Source: Talinum fruticosum (taxonomy: Eukaryota > Streptophyta > Magnoliopsida > Caryophyllales > Talinaceae). From it: a stretch of DNA of 64,000 nucleotides. Where the stretch lies: contig JAITYX010000145.1 in assembly GCA_021018815.1 (NCBI GenBank), positions 434,001-498,000 of the forward strand. The letters run 5' to 3'. Both the position numbers and the translations under genes were made by a program. Positions 12,728 through 23,794 of this stretch are shown in pieces. The notes under the pieces are model-generated. The model ran no database searches and was not told the DNA's origin. It worked only from the letters and a program-made list of their open reading frames with translations. The number at the start of each line of letters is the position of its first letter. Position 1 is the stretch's first letter.

Positions 12728-13779
12728 TGAAGGTTTGCTCCTGAGAGTCTCGAATCACCCTAGAGGGGGATGAATAGGGTGAGAAAGAAATTTTGCGAAA
12801 TAATAGAGTTTTTTACAAAGAATGAACTTAGAAAAATATTCTTAGTCTAGATTGGACTTAGAAAAGCAAAACTCGGAAAATACGTGGAAACCCTCCCGGG
12901 GCAGAAAACAATAGACGGTGTCAATCCGTACACCAAGTCAAATCCACTATTTTGAATCCGTAAAATACAAGGATCGACTCTTACTGAATTGCTCCCTTAG
13001 AAAAGTCAATACAAGTTTTCCTTTAAGTAGAAATTCCTTTATTTGTTCTAGTACTTCCTAATTGAGCTGATCTAACCCTTACAGACTCAGCCAAGGGACT
13101 TTATAGAGAATTGAAAAGTAAAAGTGATTACAAGACTTCTTCTTTACAACTTAGAAAGTAAGAACTTAAGTACAAAATTAAAAGCTAAAGATTGAGAGAG
13201 TATGATTAAGTGTATGCAATCTCGTTGGTCTTAGCAATCTCCAAGTCTTGTAGGATGGCTTCTATTTATACACAACTGGGTAGAGTAGCCGTTGTGATTG
13301 ATTATAGATTGGGAACCCTCACTAGCCGTTGTAACAGTAATCCGAGTCCCTCAAAAAAGGAGCCCTTGCAAATGAGAACGTTGTGCTTTTGTCCTTGGCT
13401 CAAAAGGTGGTCCAACCCAAGTAGTTGTGACTAAAAAAAAGGTGGACACAGCTTGTTAGACTTAAAGTTGAATTTTACTCGGATATAGTAACAAACAACC
13501 CCGACACGGTGTCCGAGCCTTGTCCTGAAACAATGCTTTTATGGCCACTAGTGTTTAACGATTAGAAGTTGGTTGCTTTTGCTTTTTCAAATGAGATTAA
13601 AATACTTTAATCAAACTGCAAAAGCAAATCAAAGTGTTACTCAAAGTATAAAAATAATTTGATCCAGGATTAGGCAAAGATAATAATTAATTCATAATAA
13701 TTAAGTTCTTAATTATCCTTAGCCTAAAAGAATGTGATTTTTTGAGTCTAATATTCAATAGGTTCTAATTCCATTTTGT
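12728..13779 (-). repeat. 5' LTR of element F, truncated
   Basis: Begins TGAAGGTTTGCTCCTGAGAG and follows the F 3' LTR up to TTCCATTTTG near 13779, where similarity stops. The missing part would hold the U3 end. The next 71 bases, up to the CACTA end, match nothing I recognise. Confidence 0.75.
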
Positions 13780-13850
13780 CTCTATCTTTTAGATGAATGA
13801 GAGATTAATATTATATAAACATAATGCATCAAATTGATAAGCTAAATAAT

Positions 13851-14490
13851 CAATGTTACATGAACCACTTTTAACTATGGTTATAACGAAAAACCGTTGT
13901 AAAAATGATGCACTGGAATTTTTGTAAAAAAGCAGTTAATAATGTACATATGATGACGGTTCAATGAATGAACCATCGTTAAAAGTTAAAAGGTAACTTT
14001 TAACGATGGTTCATTTAAAGAACCATTGTTATAGTTGTATTTATGATGACAGTTCAATGAAAAACCGTCCTTAAAAGTTAACTTTCAACTTTTAATTCAT
14101 TGATCCGTCATCATAAATGCACACAAAAACAAACCCTCAAATGCACTCACTCTCACTTTTTATCTCTCCACTCACTCTCACTTCACTCTGGTCTCACCGC
14201 TCGTTGTTTGCTCAATTTTTGGGTTCTCTCGTCTCTCTTCTCTTTGTTGTGTCCTCGCCGTCTCGTGGTTTCCAGTGTGATCACTCTCGCTGCTCTTGTC
14301 TCTCTCCATTGTCTCCACTCTCTATTCGTATCTCCACTCTTCTGTTCATGTCTCTCGCTACCCACTCTCACACTCACTTTGCTATTGTTGGTCCCTCTCT
14401 CTTGCTCTCATTGGTAGGTACGTAACTCATCTCTCCCTCTCTTATGTGGCCTACTTTATGAAATGTAGAATTAACGACAAAATTATGTGA
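13851..14490 (+). repeat. CACTA left end: inverted repeat and sub-terminal repeats
   Basis: Contains the decayed terminus, several GTTCAATGAA / AACGATGGTTC repeats and a perfect hairpin (13967-13988 with 13994-14015, 22-base arms, 5-base loop). A CT-rich stretch (14140-14410) follows, and then GTAGGTACGTAACTCATCTC, matching the right end in reverse. The CT-rich part gives overlapping ORFs of about 100 codons in several frames that look like low-complexity artefacts, not genes. Confidence 0.75.
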
Positions 14491-15130
14491 GCTCCTCTAA
14501 ATCACATTTTTCTTTGATTCCATGTTAGGTTAGAGTTTGAGCTTCCCTCACGGGTCTTTTTGCATGAGTAAATAGCTTGTATTACGAGAACTTTTTTTTT
14601 TTTTTTTGCATATTCATGGATGAAATATCTTAGATTTATTTGTTTTGGAGATGAATTTTTTGTAAGTATGGTAGCCAAGCTGAAATTACTTGTTTTTTTG
14701 GCATATTTTTAGTTGCTTAAATCTGCATTTTAAGGTATGCAATGACATTTGGAATATTAATTCACCCTGAATAATTGTTATGGGAGAGTAGACAGCTTGT
14801 AGACATTGTTATCGCTACAATAAAATGAAGTTTTGTCCCTTTTTCTTGGGGTGTTCGGTGGCAAGGCAGGAGAGTGAGATGCACTTATTTATGCAAAGGG
14901 GTAAGTTTGTTGACAAATGGATAACCCTAGACTTTGCTTCATAGGTCATGGATCAACACCTACTAATATAAGTGACAATGAGAGGAGAAAAACAAAAATC
15001 AACCCAACTTCAAGCATAATTCATACATATCAACAGCTTGTATAATTTCTTATTAGATATGCCTACTGAAAATTGTTGTACATGTTTATTTATCAAAAGT
15101 TGTATAATTGCTTTCAATATAAAAGGATTC
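14491..15130. other. CACTA internal non-coding sequence
   Basis: AT-rich sequence with a T homopolymer near 14590-14607. I see no coding similarity, TIR or LTR in it. By position it is transposon sequence between the left sub-terminal region and the first coding remnant. Confidence 0.4.
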
Positions 15131-15139
15131 TTCCTAAAC

Positions 15140-15600
15140 TATAAAAAATCGAGCGGACGAACAATGATCAACAACAAGAAGTTGTTTCGGTGTAGAGACG
15201 ATCCAAGTCTCTTTGTACAGGTGGAATTGGATAGGCATGGAAATGCTATACGTGATCACAAAGCTCGCTTTATGCACATACATCAACTATAGAAGTTGGG
15301 GCACGAGTCCCCGATTCCGTTAAGGACAACCTTTAGAACAATATTTAGGTAAATGCACTACATTTCAACTTAGTATTGCAATTTATTGTAAATGGTTAAT
15401 ATATATGCACTAATGCATGTCCTTGTTGTGTTTCAGGAAAAGTTCATCTTGGACGTTAAAGAATATGACACCCACTTGGTGAAACACAAAAGCCTTATGT
15501 CAATTGTAGAAAAATTAGAAACTTCAAACATCATAGTGTCGTTGTATAGGTCCACAAAACAAAGCGAGATAAAACAAGAAGGTCGACCTCAGTAACTTCA
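15140..15600 (+). pseudogene. CACTA internal gene remnant, unidentified exons
   Basis: Two coding-like blocks are separated by an intron-like gap. The first (about 15140-15345) ends before ATTTAGGTAAATG. The second begins after TGTGTTTCAG (about 15437) and reads EKFILDVKEYDTHLVKHKSL. The donor/acceptor-like borders and codon-like composition suggest an old two-exon piece of a CACTA gene. I cannot match it to a named transposase domain with confidence. A further block near 15600-15735 may continue it. Confidence 0.35.
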
Positions 15601-15776
15601 TCAACGAGATGGCGTACTTCACCAAGATGGGTATGTCGGCACCCAGCATACCCATGTGGGATTTGCGTCCATTTACACCCAAACACCGGCGAGCACGAAG
15701 GCGAGCTCACCCATCGACCAATTCAAACTTATAGTGGAGGTAATTCAGATTTTGCAACCGAATTATATTTATATGC

Positions 15777-16209
15777 ATGTTTATATTTTGACTAATTGGT
15801 GTATAATCTTGTTGAATAAATGGTGTATATTGTGTGGTTGTTATGGAACTCGGCCTATGGTCGTTGAGTAACTACTTATAGTATGTTTTTGTTGTTTTGG
15901 ATAAGGGTCGTTACTTACATGTATGTTTATATTTTGATAAATTGATGTATAATCATGTTGAATGAATGGTGCATATTGCATGGTTATTGTGGAACTTCGC
16001 CGTGTGGCCATTGATTAATTACTTATAGTATGTTTTTGTTGTTTTAGATGAGGGCTATTTACATGTATGTTTATATTTTGATTAATTGGGTGTATAATAT
16101 TATTAAATGAATGGTGTATATTGTGTAGTTGTTATGGAACTCCGATGTGTGGCCGCCGAGTAATTACTTATAGTATGTTTTTATTGTTTCGGATGAGGGT
16201 TGTTATCTC
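15777..16209 (+). repeat. three-copy tandem repeat, period about 145 bp
   Basis: Units start at ATGTTTATATTTTGA at 15777, 15923 and 16067. Each contains GGTGTATA-, TGGAACT- and ACTTATAGTATGTTTTT-type blocks in the same order. Substitutions and small indels distinguish the copies. It lies in what looks like an intron of the CACTA gene remnants. Confidence 0.85.
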
Positions 16210-16329
16210 AGGAAAATGTTTACTTTTAAGAAGAAACTCGTTCGTTTGTTTTGATGATTCTTAGATAGTTTAACTTCTATGTCAAGGGTTATCCCATGAT
16301 TCTAATTGTTATGCTTATTCTTATGTAGG

Positions 16330-16990
16330 CGGTGAAATGCAAGCTAACTTGTCATCACCCTCCCTTAGAGCATGTTGTGGCAATGGCTGTTGTTTTCCGT
16401 GGAGGCCGGATACCCTCGTTCATGGGGCCCCCATTTTAGCCGATCAGGTGAGGGTGAGTGTGAGAGAAGTCACGCAAGGGAAAGGCATGACTTATTGATC
16501 CAGCTATCTGGACTCCACACTATTAACGACGCAGATCAACATTTTTGTTCCTTGGACCAAGCGTTTAGTCATCCTCTATATGCTAATTCATTTTTTAAAA
16601 TATTAGATTGAACTATTCTTAATATCACTTATATATATTTTTAATTTTTTACATTGATTATTCACTAGGATATAGGCGAGAAATCTGATAGTGGGATGAA
16701 GGGCACTCCATATCCCTCCGTTGGCACAAGCAAGTATTCAGCGGCGACAGTTCGCCACCCGAAGCAATCCCCTCTCATATCCATTCACGAGTTCCACACA
16801 GATTGGTGTGTTACTCGCAAAGTTATGTGAAGACTTTGCAGCAGATACAACGTTGACAATCTGTGAGCCAGTTCATGTGTTTGGGCAACGTGCGGGGACA
16901 ATGAGGACATGACCTTCTATGTCTTCCCGAAAGACATATTGCAATTTTGGAGATAGAACCGATCCGCGCATCCGCTATTATGACTAGCAT
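16330..16990 (+). pseudogene. CACTA ORF remnant with DUF8039-like segment
   Basis: Around 16390-16560 a frame can be followed with the pattern LVHGAPILADQVRVSVREV and then FVPW.KRLV-like residues. This resembles the VHG..LG...VRVSV...G....W..HLV pattern of a domain common in plant CACTA proteins (DUF8039 as I recall). A second block (16680-16990) reads as coding in shifting frames, including VHVFGQ and FYVFPKDILQFW, which could be the start of a Ulp1-like protease region. Frameshifts are frequent. The gene is cut by gypsy element R1 at 17069. The assignment is by pattern only. Confidence 0.4.
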
Positions 16991-17068
16991 TATGTGAATA
17001 ACTATATTCATAATTTTATTTTTTAACTATTAATTCAATTTCTAACTACATAGAATTAATATGTATGG

Positions 17069-19097
17069 TGTAGTGGACATTAAAAAATGTCGTCCTTTTC
17101 TCTCGTATTTTATTTGTTGGCCCGGTGATGAAATCCCGAGTCTTGTTTGAGGATTTGGATCACGGATCGTGTTTGATTGGTGCGATGGAAGCCAGTAAAT
17201 AACAAAGAACCCCATCCACCACATAGATAGCCTTTTGCCTCGGGTCGATCCAAAAATCCCCTTTTCATTCGGACAATCCAAAACCGGGCCAAGTCTATAG
17301 AGACAACGGAGTCCAATGCCACGCACCAAGGAATTCCACGCCTAGAATATCTGCGTTTCACTTCAGTCCAACCAGACAAGGAGCTGAAGACCTGAAGACG
17401 ATGTTAGATGCTACATTTCAGGATCATAAGCATCATGTTTTACGTTTTGGCTCCAAGACAGTCCACCCGAGACTAAGAGGACGTATCCCGCATCAAAAAT
17501 GAAACCCGCAAAAACGGACACTTGCTAAAAATGGATACTTTTTATTTTTGGAAAGCTTCTATGGTGGGCGCTTGCCATCCCAAAACCTTAAGTGGAACGC
17601 TGCATTTTGCCTCGGACACTTCCTTTGAAGCATACTAGGGCACGAAACCCTAGGCATCCCTTGATGGCTTGCCCCTAACTTCCCATTTTATCTCTTCTTA
17701 TCCGATTCAATCTTGTGATATCTTGGCCCGATTTATGTTTAGTCTGTACTTGGACAGCTAGCTTCATGGAAACCCTAGGTCTTTCCTTGACCTAACCTCT
17801 CCCTATAAATAGAGAGTCTTGGCTCTCATTCCCATATAACTTCCTCGCCTTAACCTTACGCTGTTGAAATCGCCTAAGAGCTACTAAATACCCTCTTTGG
17901 TATTTTGATCTCTTGGTTTCTTTTCAGCCTATTCCTTCTCTACTTCCATCATACTTGATACATCCAATCCCTAAACTCCACGAGTCTCACATCTGCCTAC
18001 CTACGTATACAAAAAACTCACAAAAAGCTCCTCTCATTCGCCACCATCGCATCAAGAGATCCATATCCAAGATCAAGATCGGCAAGTGGGACAACTCGAG
18101 GGCACGGATCCAGCTTCCACAATGGTTTATTTTATTTTATGCTTTCTTTATTGCTTTCCGTATTATGGACAAATGATGTATCACTTTTAATTCCTCCTCG
18201 TCCGATGTAATCTTTTAGATTTCTCACTTTCTTTTCCTTTTTCGCTTTTCGTTTCTACTTTTACCACTTGCCTTTACTTTCGCTTTTATCACTTTCCTTA
18301 ATTATGTTTTGGTTGCTTTAATTCTTTATCGCATGTTGTGTTTGCTTGCTTTTGTACATTATTTTAACTCACTATTCAAATTAGTAATGGTTGTCTTTGG
18401 AAAGGCGGAATGGAAGGGTTTATCCCTACGTTTTGTACCGTCACCCCTGGATCCGATTCTTGGTTCAAAGACCGATGGAGTCATTTTTAGCCTCTTTTAG
18501 TCTTAGTTTTCCTATACTAAGATTGGAAGAGCAAATTTTTTATTTTGTTTTTATTAGTTTTTCTTTCCTAAAAATTGACCATCGACTCCCTTTTTATTTC
18601 TTCCAAATTTGCATCTCGGCTATTTTTTGACTCGTAGGAATAAAAAAACAGGATCTAGATCTTCCAGGCCGTGGCGGAGGCAAAGGCCGATCTCATCGTT
18701 GTGGCCTCCGGCCGACTCTAGCCACCACTAGGTGCAGGCCGTCACCGCACCGTGTGGTCAATAGGTGGGCTCGGGTCTAAATTGGTGTTTTCACACCAGC
18801 TTTGGCCCTAGAGCCTCTCGGCATAAATAGAAACCCTAATTTTTATTTTTCAGTTAAGAGATAATATCCTGCGACTTCTAAAAATAATTACTAGAATAAT
18901 ATGGTTAATAAAATCGCAATTCAACTTTGCTTAATTCGCTTTCAACTCAATTTAATGAAATTCATAAATCTTAATAAAAGGTTAATCCCCACATTCCAAA
19001 ATTGACTTTCAAAACTATCTTCAAAATTAATCTTTAAAAAAGAGAGTCGACACAAATGGGAAAGCTCGGTGGGCCTTAGCCGATAGTGGTTTCTACA
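17069..19097 (+). repeat. 5' LTR of gypsy element R1
   Basis: Starts TGTAGTGGACATT and ends TTTCTACA, giving TGTAG/CTACA ends. A TATA-like CTATAAATAGAGAG lies near 17803. It aligns through most of its length with the R2 LTR, for example GGTGATGAAATCC..AGTC and GGTTCAAAGACCGATGGAGTC. Length 2029 bp. Confidence 0.75.
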
Positions 19098-19100
19098 GAG

Positions 19101-19117
19101 TGACGACTCTACTGGGG
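19101..19117 (+). other. primer binding site-like sequence of R1
   Basis: TGACGACTCTACTGGGG lies three bases after the LTR end. R2 has TGGCGACTTCGCTGG at the same place. The pattern TGGCGACTC.(C)TGGGG is the kind of PBS seen in Tat-type gypsy elements, thought to pair with a tRNA-Arg; the tRNA identity is from memory. Confidence 0.5.
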
Positions 19118-19529
19118 ATAAATTATTTGTTAAGAGGGCGAAACTTGAAAATTTGAGTAGTTAGTTTTAATTATGTTATTGCATTAGACATCCCCACATT
19201 TAGCAACCTTTGAACTAGTTTAAATACTATTTTCTACCCCTAGGAAAACTTTATTGTACCCCCTGTTTACCCTTTCCGAGAGACGCTCCCACTACTTCCT
19301 TTAGGCGGGCCCAACTAGGGTTGATTTCCCAAGGAAACGGTACCTTCTACCTCGTAGCACGCACTCTTGGGCTAAACTCTTTGATTCACCGAGAGGCACT
19401 AAGAATTCTGGTTGAATGAGAGTGTTTGTTTTTTAAATTTAATCTTCCGCTTGTGAGACTTTAAGGATAGGTGAGGAGTGCTGAATAATCCTTGCATGGG
19501 TGCAAAAATAAAATAAAATAATAAAACTT

Positions 19530-20870
19530 TGAGTCAGTCCAATTTGTGCATTTTAGCCAAAAAGTCCAAAATTATATTCCCCTTTAGGTCGGTCCATTCA
19601 TTCCATATTGCATAAGCTAAATAAAAAATCATCTCTCTTAAGGTTGGTCCATTCATTTCATTTTTTGCATTAGCCAAAATAAATTTCATCTCAATTAAGG
19701 TGGGTCCGTATTCCATATTTGCATTAGCTAAATCGAAAATCATCTCAATTAAGGTGAGTCCATATTTGCATTTCATTTTTGCATTAGCCAAAATAAATTT
19801 CATCTCAATTAAGGTGAGTCGGTATTACATTTTTGCATTAACCCAAATAAACTTCATCTCAATTAAGGTGAGTCCATATTCGTATTTCATTTTTACATTT
19901 TGCCAAAATAAATTTCATCTCGGAATAGGTGAGTCCATATTTGCATTTCCTTTTTGTAATTAGCCAAAGTCATAGTCATCTCAAATAGGTAAGTCCATAT
20001 TTACGTTCCTCTTTTTGCATTTAGCCCAAGTCAAAATCATCTCAAAATAGCTGAATCCATATTTGCATTCCTTTTTGCATTAGCCAAATTAAAATCATCT
20101 CGAATCTAGATGAGTCCAGTCATTTCATGTTTGCATTAGCCAAAATAAAATTCATCTCAATTAAGGTGAGTTCATTCATTTCATTTTGCATTAGCCAAAA
20201 ATAAATTCATCCCAATTAAGGTGTCCATTCATTTTATTCTTACATTAGACAAAATTAAATTCATCTCTAATTAGGAGAGTCCTCCATTTGCATCTAACCA
20301 AAAGTCCAAATCATCTCAAAATAGGTGAGTCCATATTTACATTTCATTTTTTTCATTAGGCAAAATAAATTTCTTCTCAAATAAGTGAGTCCAAATTTTG
20401 CATTTTCTTTTTGCACTAGCCAAAATAAATTTCATCTCAATTAAGGTGAGTCCGCATTTTATTTTTTCATTAAACAAAATAAATTTCATCTCAATTAAGG
20501 TAAGTCCGCATTTCATTGTTGCATTAACCCAAATAAATTGCATCTCAATTAAGATGAGTCCATATTTACATTTCCTTTTTACATTTAACCAAAGCAAAAT
20601 CATTTCAATTAGGGTGAGTCCATTTATTTTCACATTATCCAAAATTAAATTCATCTCTAATTAGGAGAGTCTTTCATTTGCATTGGCCAAACTAAAATTC
20701 ATTTCAAATTAGGTGAGTCTGTTTTGCATTTTCATTTCTCATTTAGCTAAAACAAATTCATCTTCCATTAGGAGTAATCATCTATGCATTTCAATTCCGC
20801 ACTAGCCGAATCATAGAATCATCCCGCATTAAGGTATAGCATCAATGCATACATTCCATTCCATTTGTTT
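19530..20870 (+). repeat. degenerate tandem array in the R1 leader (about 23 units of 45-62 bp)
   Basis: Each unit reads roughly CATCTCAATTAAGGTGAGTCC, then ATATTTGCATTTC, then a T-rich tract and GCATTAGCCAAAATAAA. Units differ in length mainly in the T-rich part. A shorter array of the same unit lies in R2 near 40500-41090. ORFs called across it (for example 19534-19803 and 20398-20664) repeat the same peptide and are not genes. Each unit carries a splice-donor-like AAGGTGAGT and an acceptor-like T-rich..CATTAG. Confidence 0.88.
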
Positions 20871-21228
20871 CGTATTCTCTTTATGTGAATCCAAATAAAA
20901 GAGCAGGTCATTTTCTTTTCTCGTAGGATCGGTCGTTCCTCGGATCAAGCACTTAAGTCCCATCTCCCTAAAAATTCTTCCACGAGCCAATCCCGAGCGT
21001 ACTCGTTGGGATACAAGATAAGAAATCCTATGCTAGTCGGGAACTCTAGCACGAAGCGTCTAGGAAGTAAGAAATACCGGAATGTCATCTAAGGTTGAAG
21101 CAAAATCAACACCGACACAATCAACACCGATCCGTCCCACATTAGTACGTACCACACCAGTACGTCCCACACCTTGACTAGTAATACCGGAATGTCATCT
21201 AAGGTTGAAGCAAAATCCTGCTCCAAAA

Positions 21229-22016
21229 ATGGCCAACCAACCAGAGCAAACCCCCACCATGACCTTGTTCAAAGAGTTTGTTGTAAAATTGGAGGCTAAG
21301 CTTGATAGGAAATCAAAGTTCAAAAGGGAAACAACTAGATAGGAAATCAAAGTTCAAAAGGGAAAGAAACAGAAGGAGAAAGATCCCACCCGTAACCTCA
21401 GCCTCAGCCTCGGCTTGATCCACGGGTAGATCGAATAGAGAAGTTGCTACTGGAGTCATCCATGTTCAAACACCATTATCTAGCCCAAGGATTCACTTCA
21501 ATCTCTAAAGGCAAACTACCCTCTAAGTTTAACATACCTAACATCAAGTTTCATGCAACCGAGAACCCTCACCATCACGTGAGAAACTTTGTGGGGGCAA
21601 TGAGTCTAAAGAATGTACCAGAAGACACTTATCATGTCATCTTCCCATGGACGTTTGACATGGACGTCATGAAGTGGTACAATGCTGTTGACCCACACAA
21701 GGTCACAAACTGGAAGGATCATCGTCGGGAGTTGCTACATCAATACTCTAACAATACTAATCTACCAGTCACACTTCAAGATATAGAATTGATCAAGCAA
21801 GGAGACGAGGAGAGTTTCATTGACTTTCTTACTCGTTGGAGGGCGACAACCGCCTACATGATCGACCGACAATCTGTGAAGGATCGAGTTAGAATCATCA
21901 TCAAGAACTTCCAACCTACCTATCATCAGCACCTGAAGTACTTGCCCATCATAGACTTCAAAACACTCGGAGATGTTGGCATGCTCATAGAAGAAGAACA
22001 AGCTTCATCCGACTAG
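21229..22016 (+). pseudogene. gag: gypsy gag (Retrotrans_gag type), element R1
   Basis: Capsid-type protein of a Ty3/gypsy element. The likely start MANQPEQTPTM at 21229 is followed by a frame broken near a 31-bp tandem duplication (about 21304-21365). The long intact block 21444-22016 (190 codons) shows the family pattern: IPNIKF....NPHHHVRNF, FPWTFDMDVMKWYNAVDP, W.DHRRELLHQY and the KQGDEESFIDFLTRWRA motif, ending MLIEEEQASSD. R2 and R3 carry the same protein. No protease follows in this copy. Upstream, a 36-bp sequence beginning AATACCGGAATG is present twice (about 21072 and 21182). Confidence 0.85.
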
Positions 22017-22375
22017 GAGATCATCCAATGAGCCCACCACTCATCGGCGATGCTCATAAAGTCTGCCTTTTCCCTTTCTCTATATCCATTGTATGTTCAT
22101 TTCTTTTTCCTATTTTCCACCAAAAAAACCACAATCAGTATTCCTTTTTGAACTATGAATGCCCGATTTCCGCTATAGCGGATACGTAGTGAAGACTCAT
22201 ATTCTAAATCTAAACTATTCCGAGTACTACATGAAAATTTAGGTATAAACCTCCACCCTCCTAAGTTTTGATTACAAGTCATTCCGAGTGTTATAGAAAC
22301 TCCCGTATAAGTTTTCATTCATTTCTTTTAAAATTTCTCTCTCTCTCTCTCTACCGTGCACATCGATCGGAGAAC

Positions 22376-22501
22376 TAGCTGTCGGGAGAAAGTCACTGGA
22401 ATTCTAACCGTTGCGAGTAGAAATGTCACACTTACCCGAGGCGACCGTTGGAGGTTTAGGTCAAATTGAATATCGAAGGTCATTCCTTTTCACTATAAAT
22501 A
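22376..22501 (+). promoter_or_regulatory. internal promoter-like region before ORF3 (G)
   Basis: TATAAATA at 22494-22501, with CTAACCGTTG and GACCGTTGGAG upstream. A CT-dinucleotide-rich leader leads to the ORF3 ATG, 172 bases after the TATA box. Spacing and motifs match element A. Confidence 0.5.
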
Positions 22502-22665
22502 GCATTCCTTTACCTTCATTTCGCTACTTTACTCTCTCGCTCACTTACTCTCTCACTTACTTGCTCTCGTTCTAAAAGCTCTCAGTACTCATTCTCTTTC
22601 TCTCTCTCTTTCTCTCTCTTTCGCTCTCTCTCTCTCGTTCACTCTCTCTCTCAAAATCTTAAGCC

Positions 22666-23790
22666 ATGCCTAAAAGTGGTTTAGCCCAAGATTTTCTAGG
22701 GTCTGCGACCAAGAAACCTCGCACTAAACAACCATAAGAGGGTACCTCTAACCCCTCCAAAGTGTTCGTCACCCAAGCATCTCACGTTGGATGACAAGTT
22801 CTTCCCAACCCAATCGTTTTCGTGGTTGGCTCATATCAAAACCACTAGAGTCTACAACTTTATATGCTTCGGTGAGTTTATCTACCCGGAACTCATTGCC
22901 GAAGTTCTATTCTAACCTATCTTACTCTAAGGGAGTCATCACCTCATGAGTCCGGGACACGGTTGTTGGTATCAACCTCTCCCTCCTCCACTCGAATTTT
23001 CAAAGTCTCATCTCTCTTTCTCAACTGCAATCCCATCCCTTTCAATGAGATTGCGGATGAGTTTTTCAAGAAATATGCCAAGGAGCTCCCTAAGTCATGA
23101 AAAATTTCTCACCGACTCGGATGAGGATTGAGGCTAGACCGCTTTACTTTCTTCGATGAGAACTTTCTTCTCTCATCACTCGAGTAAATAGAATCCTAAT
23201 TCTAAGATTCTTAAAGCTCTGTTTGATATCCTTGAGGGCTACGATATAGACCTCTTCCCAACCATCCTTGAGCAAATGGCTACTGTGCCAGCTCAATCCA
23301 AAAATCCTCTCTCTCCCCTTCGCAGACCCTTCTAACTCGTGGTTTTCAAGAAGTTTAAGGTTCACCCGCCCTTAGACCCAAACATAGTGTCTAAGGCTGC
23401 CATTGTAGTGGGCAGGAAGGAACTTTTGGGATACGGGTACCAAGAAATCAAGCCCGGTGTCCGGGTCCATGGATCAAAATTGAAGCCCCCTTCACCCCCT
23501 TCTCGGACTCGGACTCGAGACTCCCCTATCTCTCGCTCCTCCACATGGTGGTGCACCCACCTTAGAACCACCTCCTGCAGCCACTACTTCCTTGTTTGTA
23601 GTCTTAATAGACAAGATCTCCTCCATGACTGAAGAATTTTGGGCCACTCTCCGCTCTTACAAAAACCTCCTTCGAGTATGATGATCAACCAAAAGACGGC
23701 TCAGCCTCATATCCGGGAGCACCGGGACTCGTTCCTCAAAATGAAGGCACTAATTAAGGAGCAACAAGAGCAACTTCAGCTCTAGATAAG
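22666..23790 (+). pseudogene. ORF3, 'putative plant transposon protein'-like (G)
   Basis: Starts MPKSGLAQDFLGSATKKPRTK, with a basic cluster as in A. Further parts can be followed in shifting frames: the YPGT-containing domain, then CNPIPFNEIADEFFKKYAKE, the LRIEA.. and FDENFL segment, FKKFKVHPPLDPNIVSKAA, VVGRKELLGYGYQEIKPGVR and a Pro-rich stretch. The start of the coiled coil (IREHRDSFLKMKALIKEQQEQ-like, read across 23720-23780) is the last recognisable part. The frame 23339-23632 is the longest intact piece. Function is unknown; the copy is non-functional. Confidence 0.68.
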
Positions 23791-23794
23791 TGGA

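Larger units (their letters stand above)
9497..13779 (-). mobile_element. copia element F, internally deleted (LTR-gag-LTR)
   Basis: Minus-strand element with a complete 3' LTR, polypurine tract, degenerate gag, PBS and the first 1.05 kb of the 5' LTR. Pol and nearly all of ORF3 are absent: gag C-terminal sequence joins directly to the pre-PPT region near 11380. The element could only have moved with enzymes from relatives. The 5' LTR is cut at about 13779, close to the CACTA boundary. Confidence 0.8.
17069..22189 (+). mobile_element. Ty3/gypsy (Tat/Ogre-like) element R1, 5' LTR to gag plus 3' scrap
   Basis: Begins with TGTAG and has a 2.03-kb LTR, a PBS-like sequence, a long leader with a tandem array, and gag. 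After gag, pol is missing; about 170 bases (22017-22189) ending GGATACGTAG look like gypsy 3' sequence. R2 is a second copy with the same order. The element sits inside the CACTA transposon. Confidence 0.75.

Noticed and set aside
13780..13850. Possible end of an additional element between the F LTR and the CACTA terminus
   Set aside because: 71 AT-rich bases without a terminal motif or similarity to anything else here; too short to assign.
14100..14425. Two overlapping ORFs of about 100 codons
   Set aside because: CT-rich sub-terminal CACTA sequence; the peptides are Ser/Leu/His-rich artefacts, and the inverted copy at the right end is not coding either.
17042..17379. Minus-strand ORFs at the start of the R1 LTR
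   Set aside because: They lie antisense in an LTR that aligns with the R2 LTR, and have no recognisable domain.
19534..20664. ORFs across the tandem array with repeated peptides
   Set aside because: The repetition follows the DNA unit length on both strands; nothing suggests a protein.
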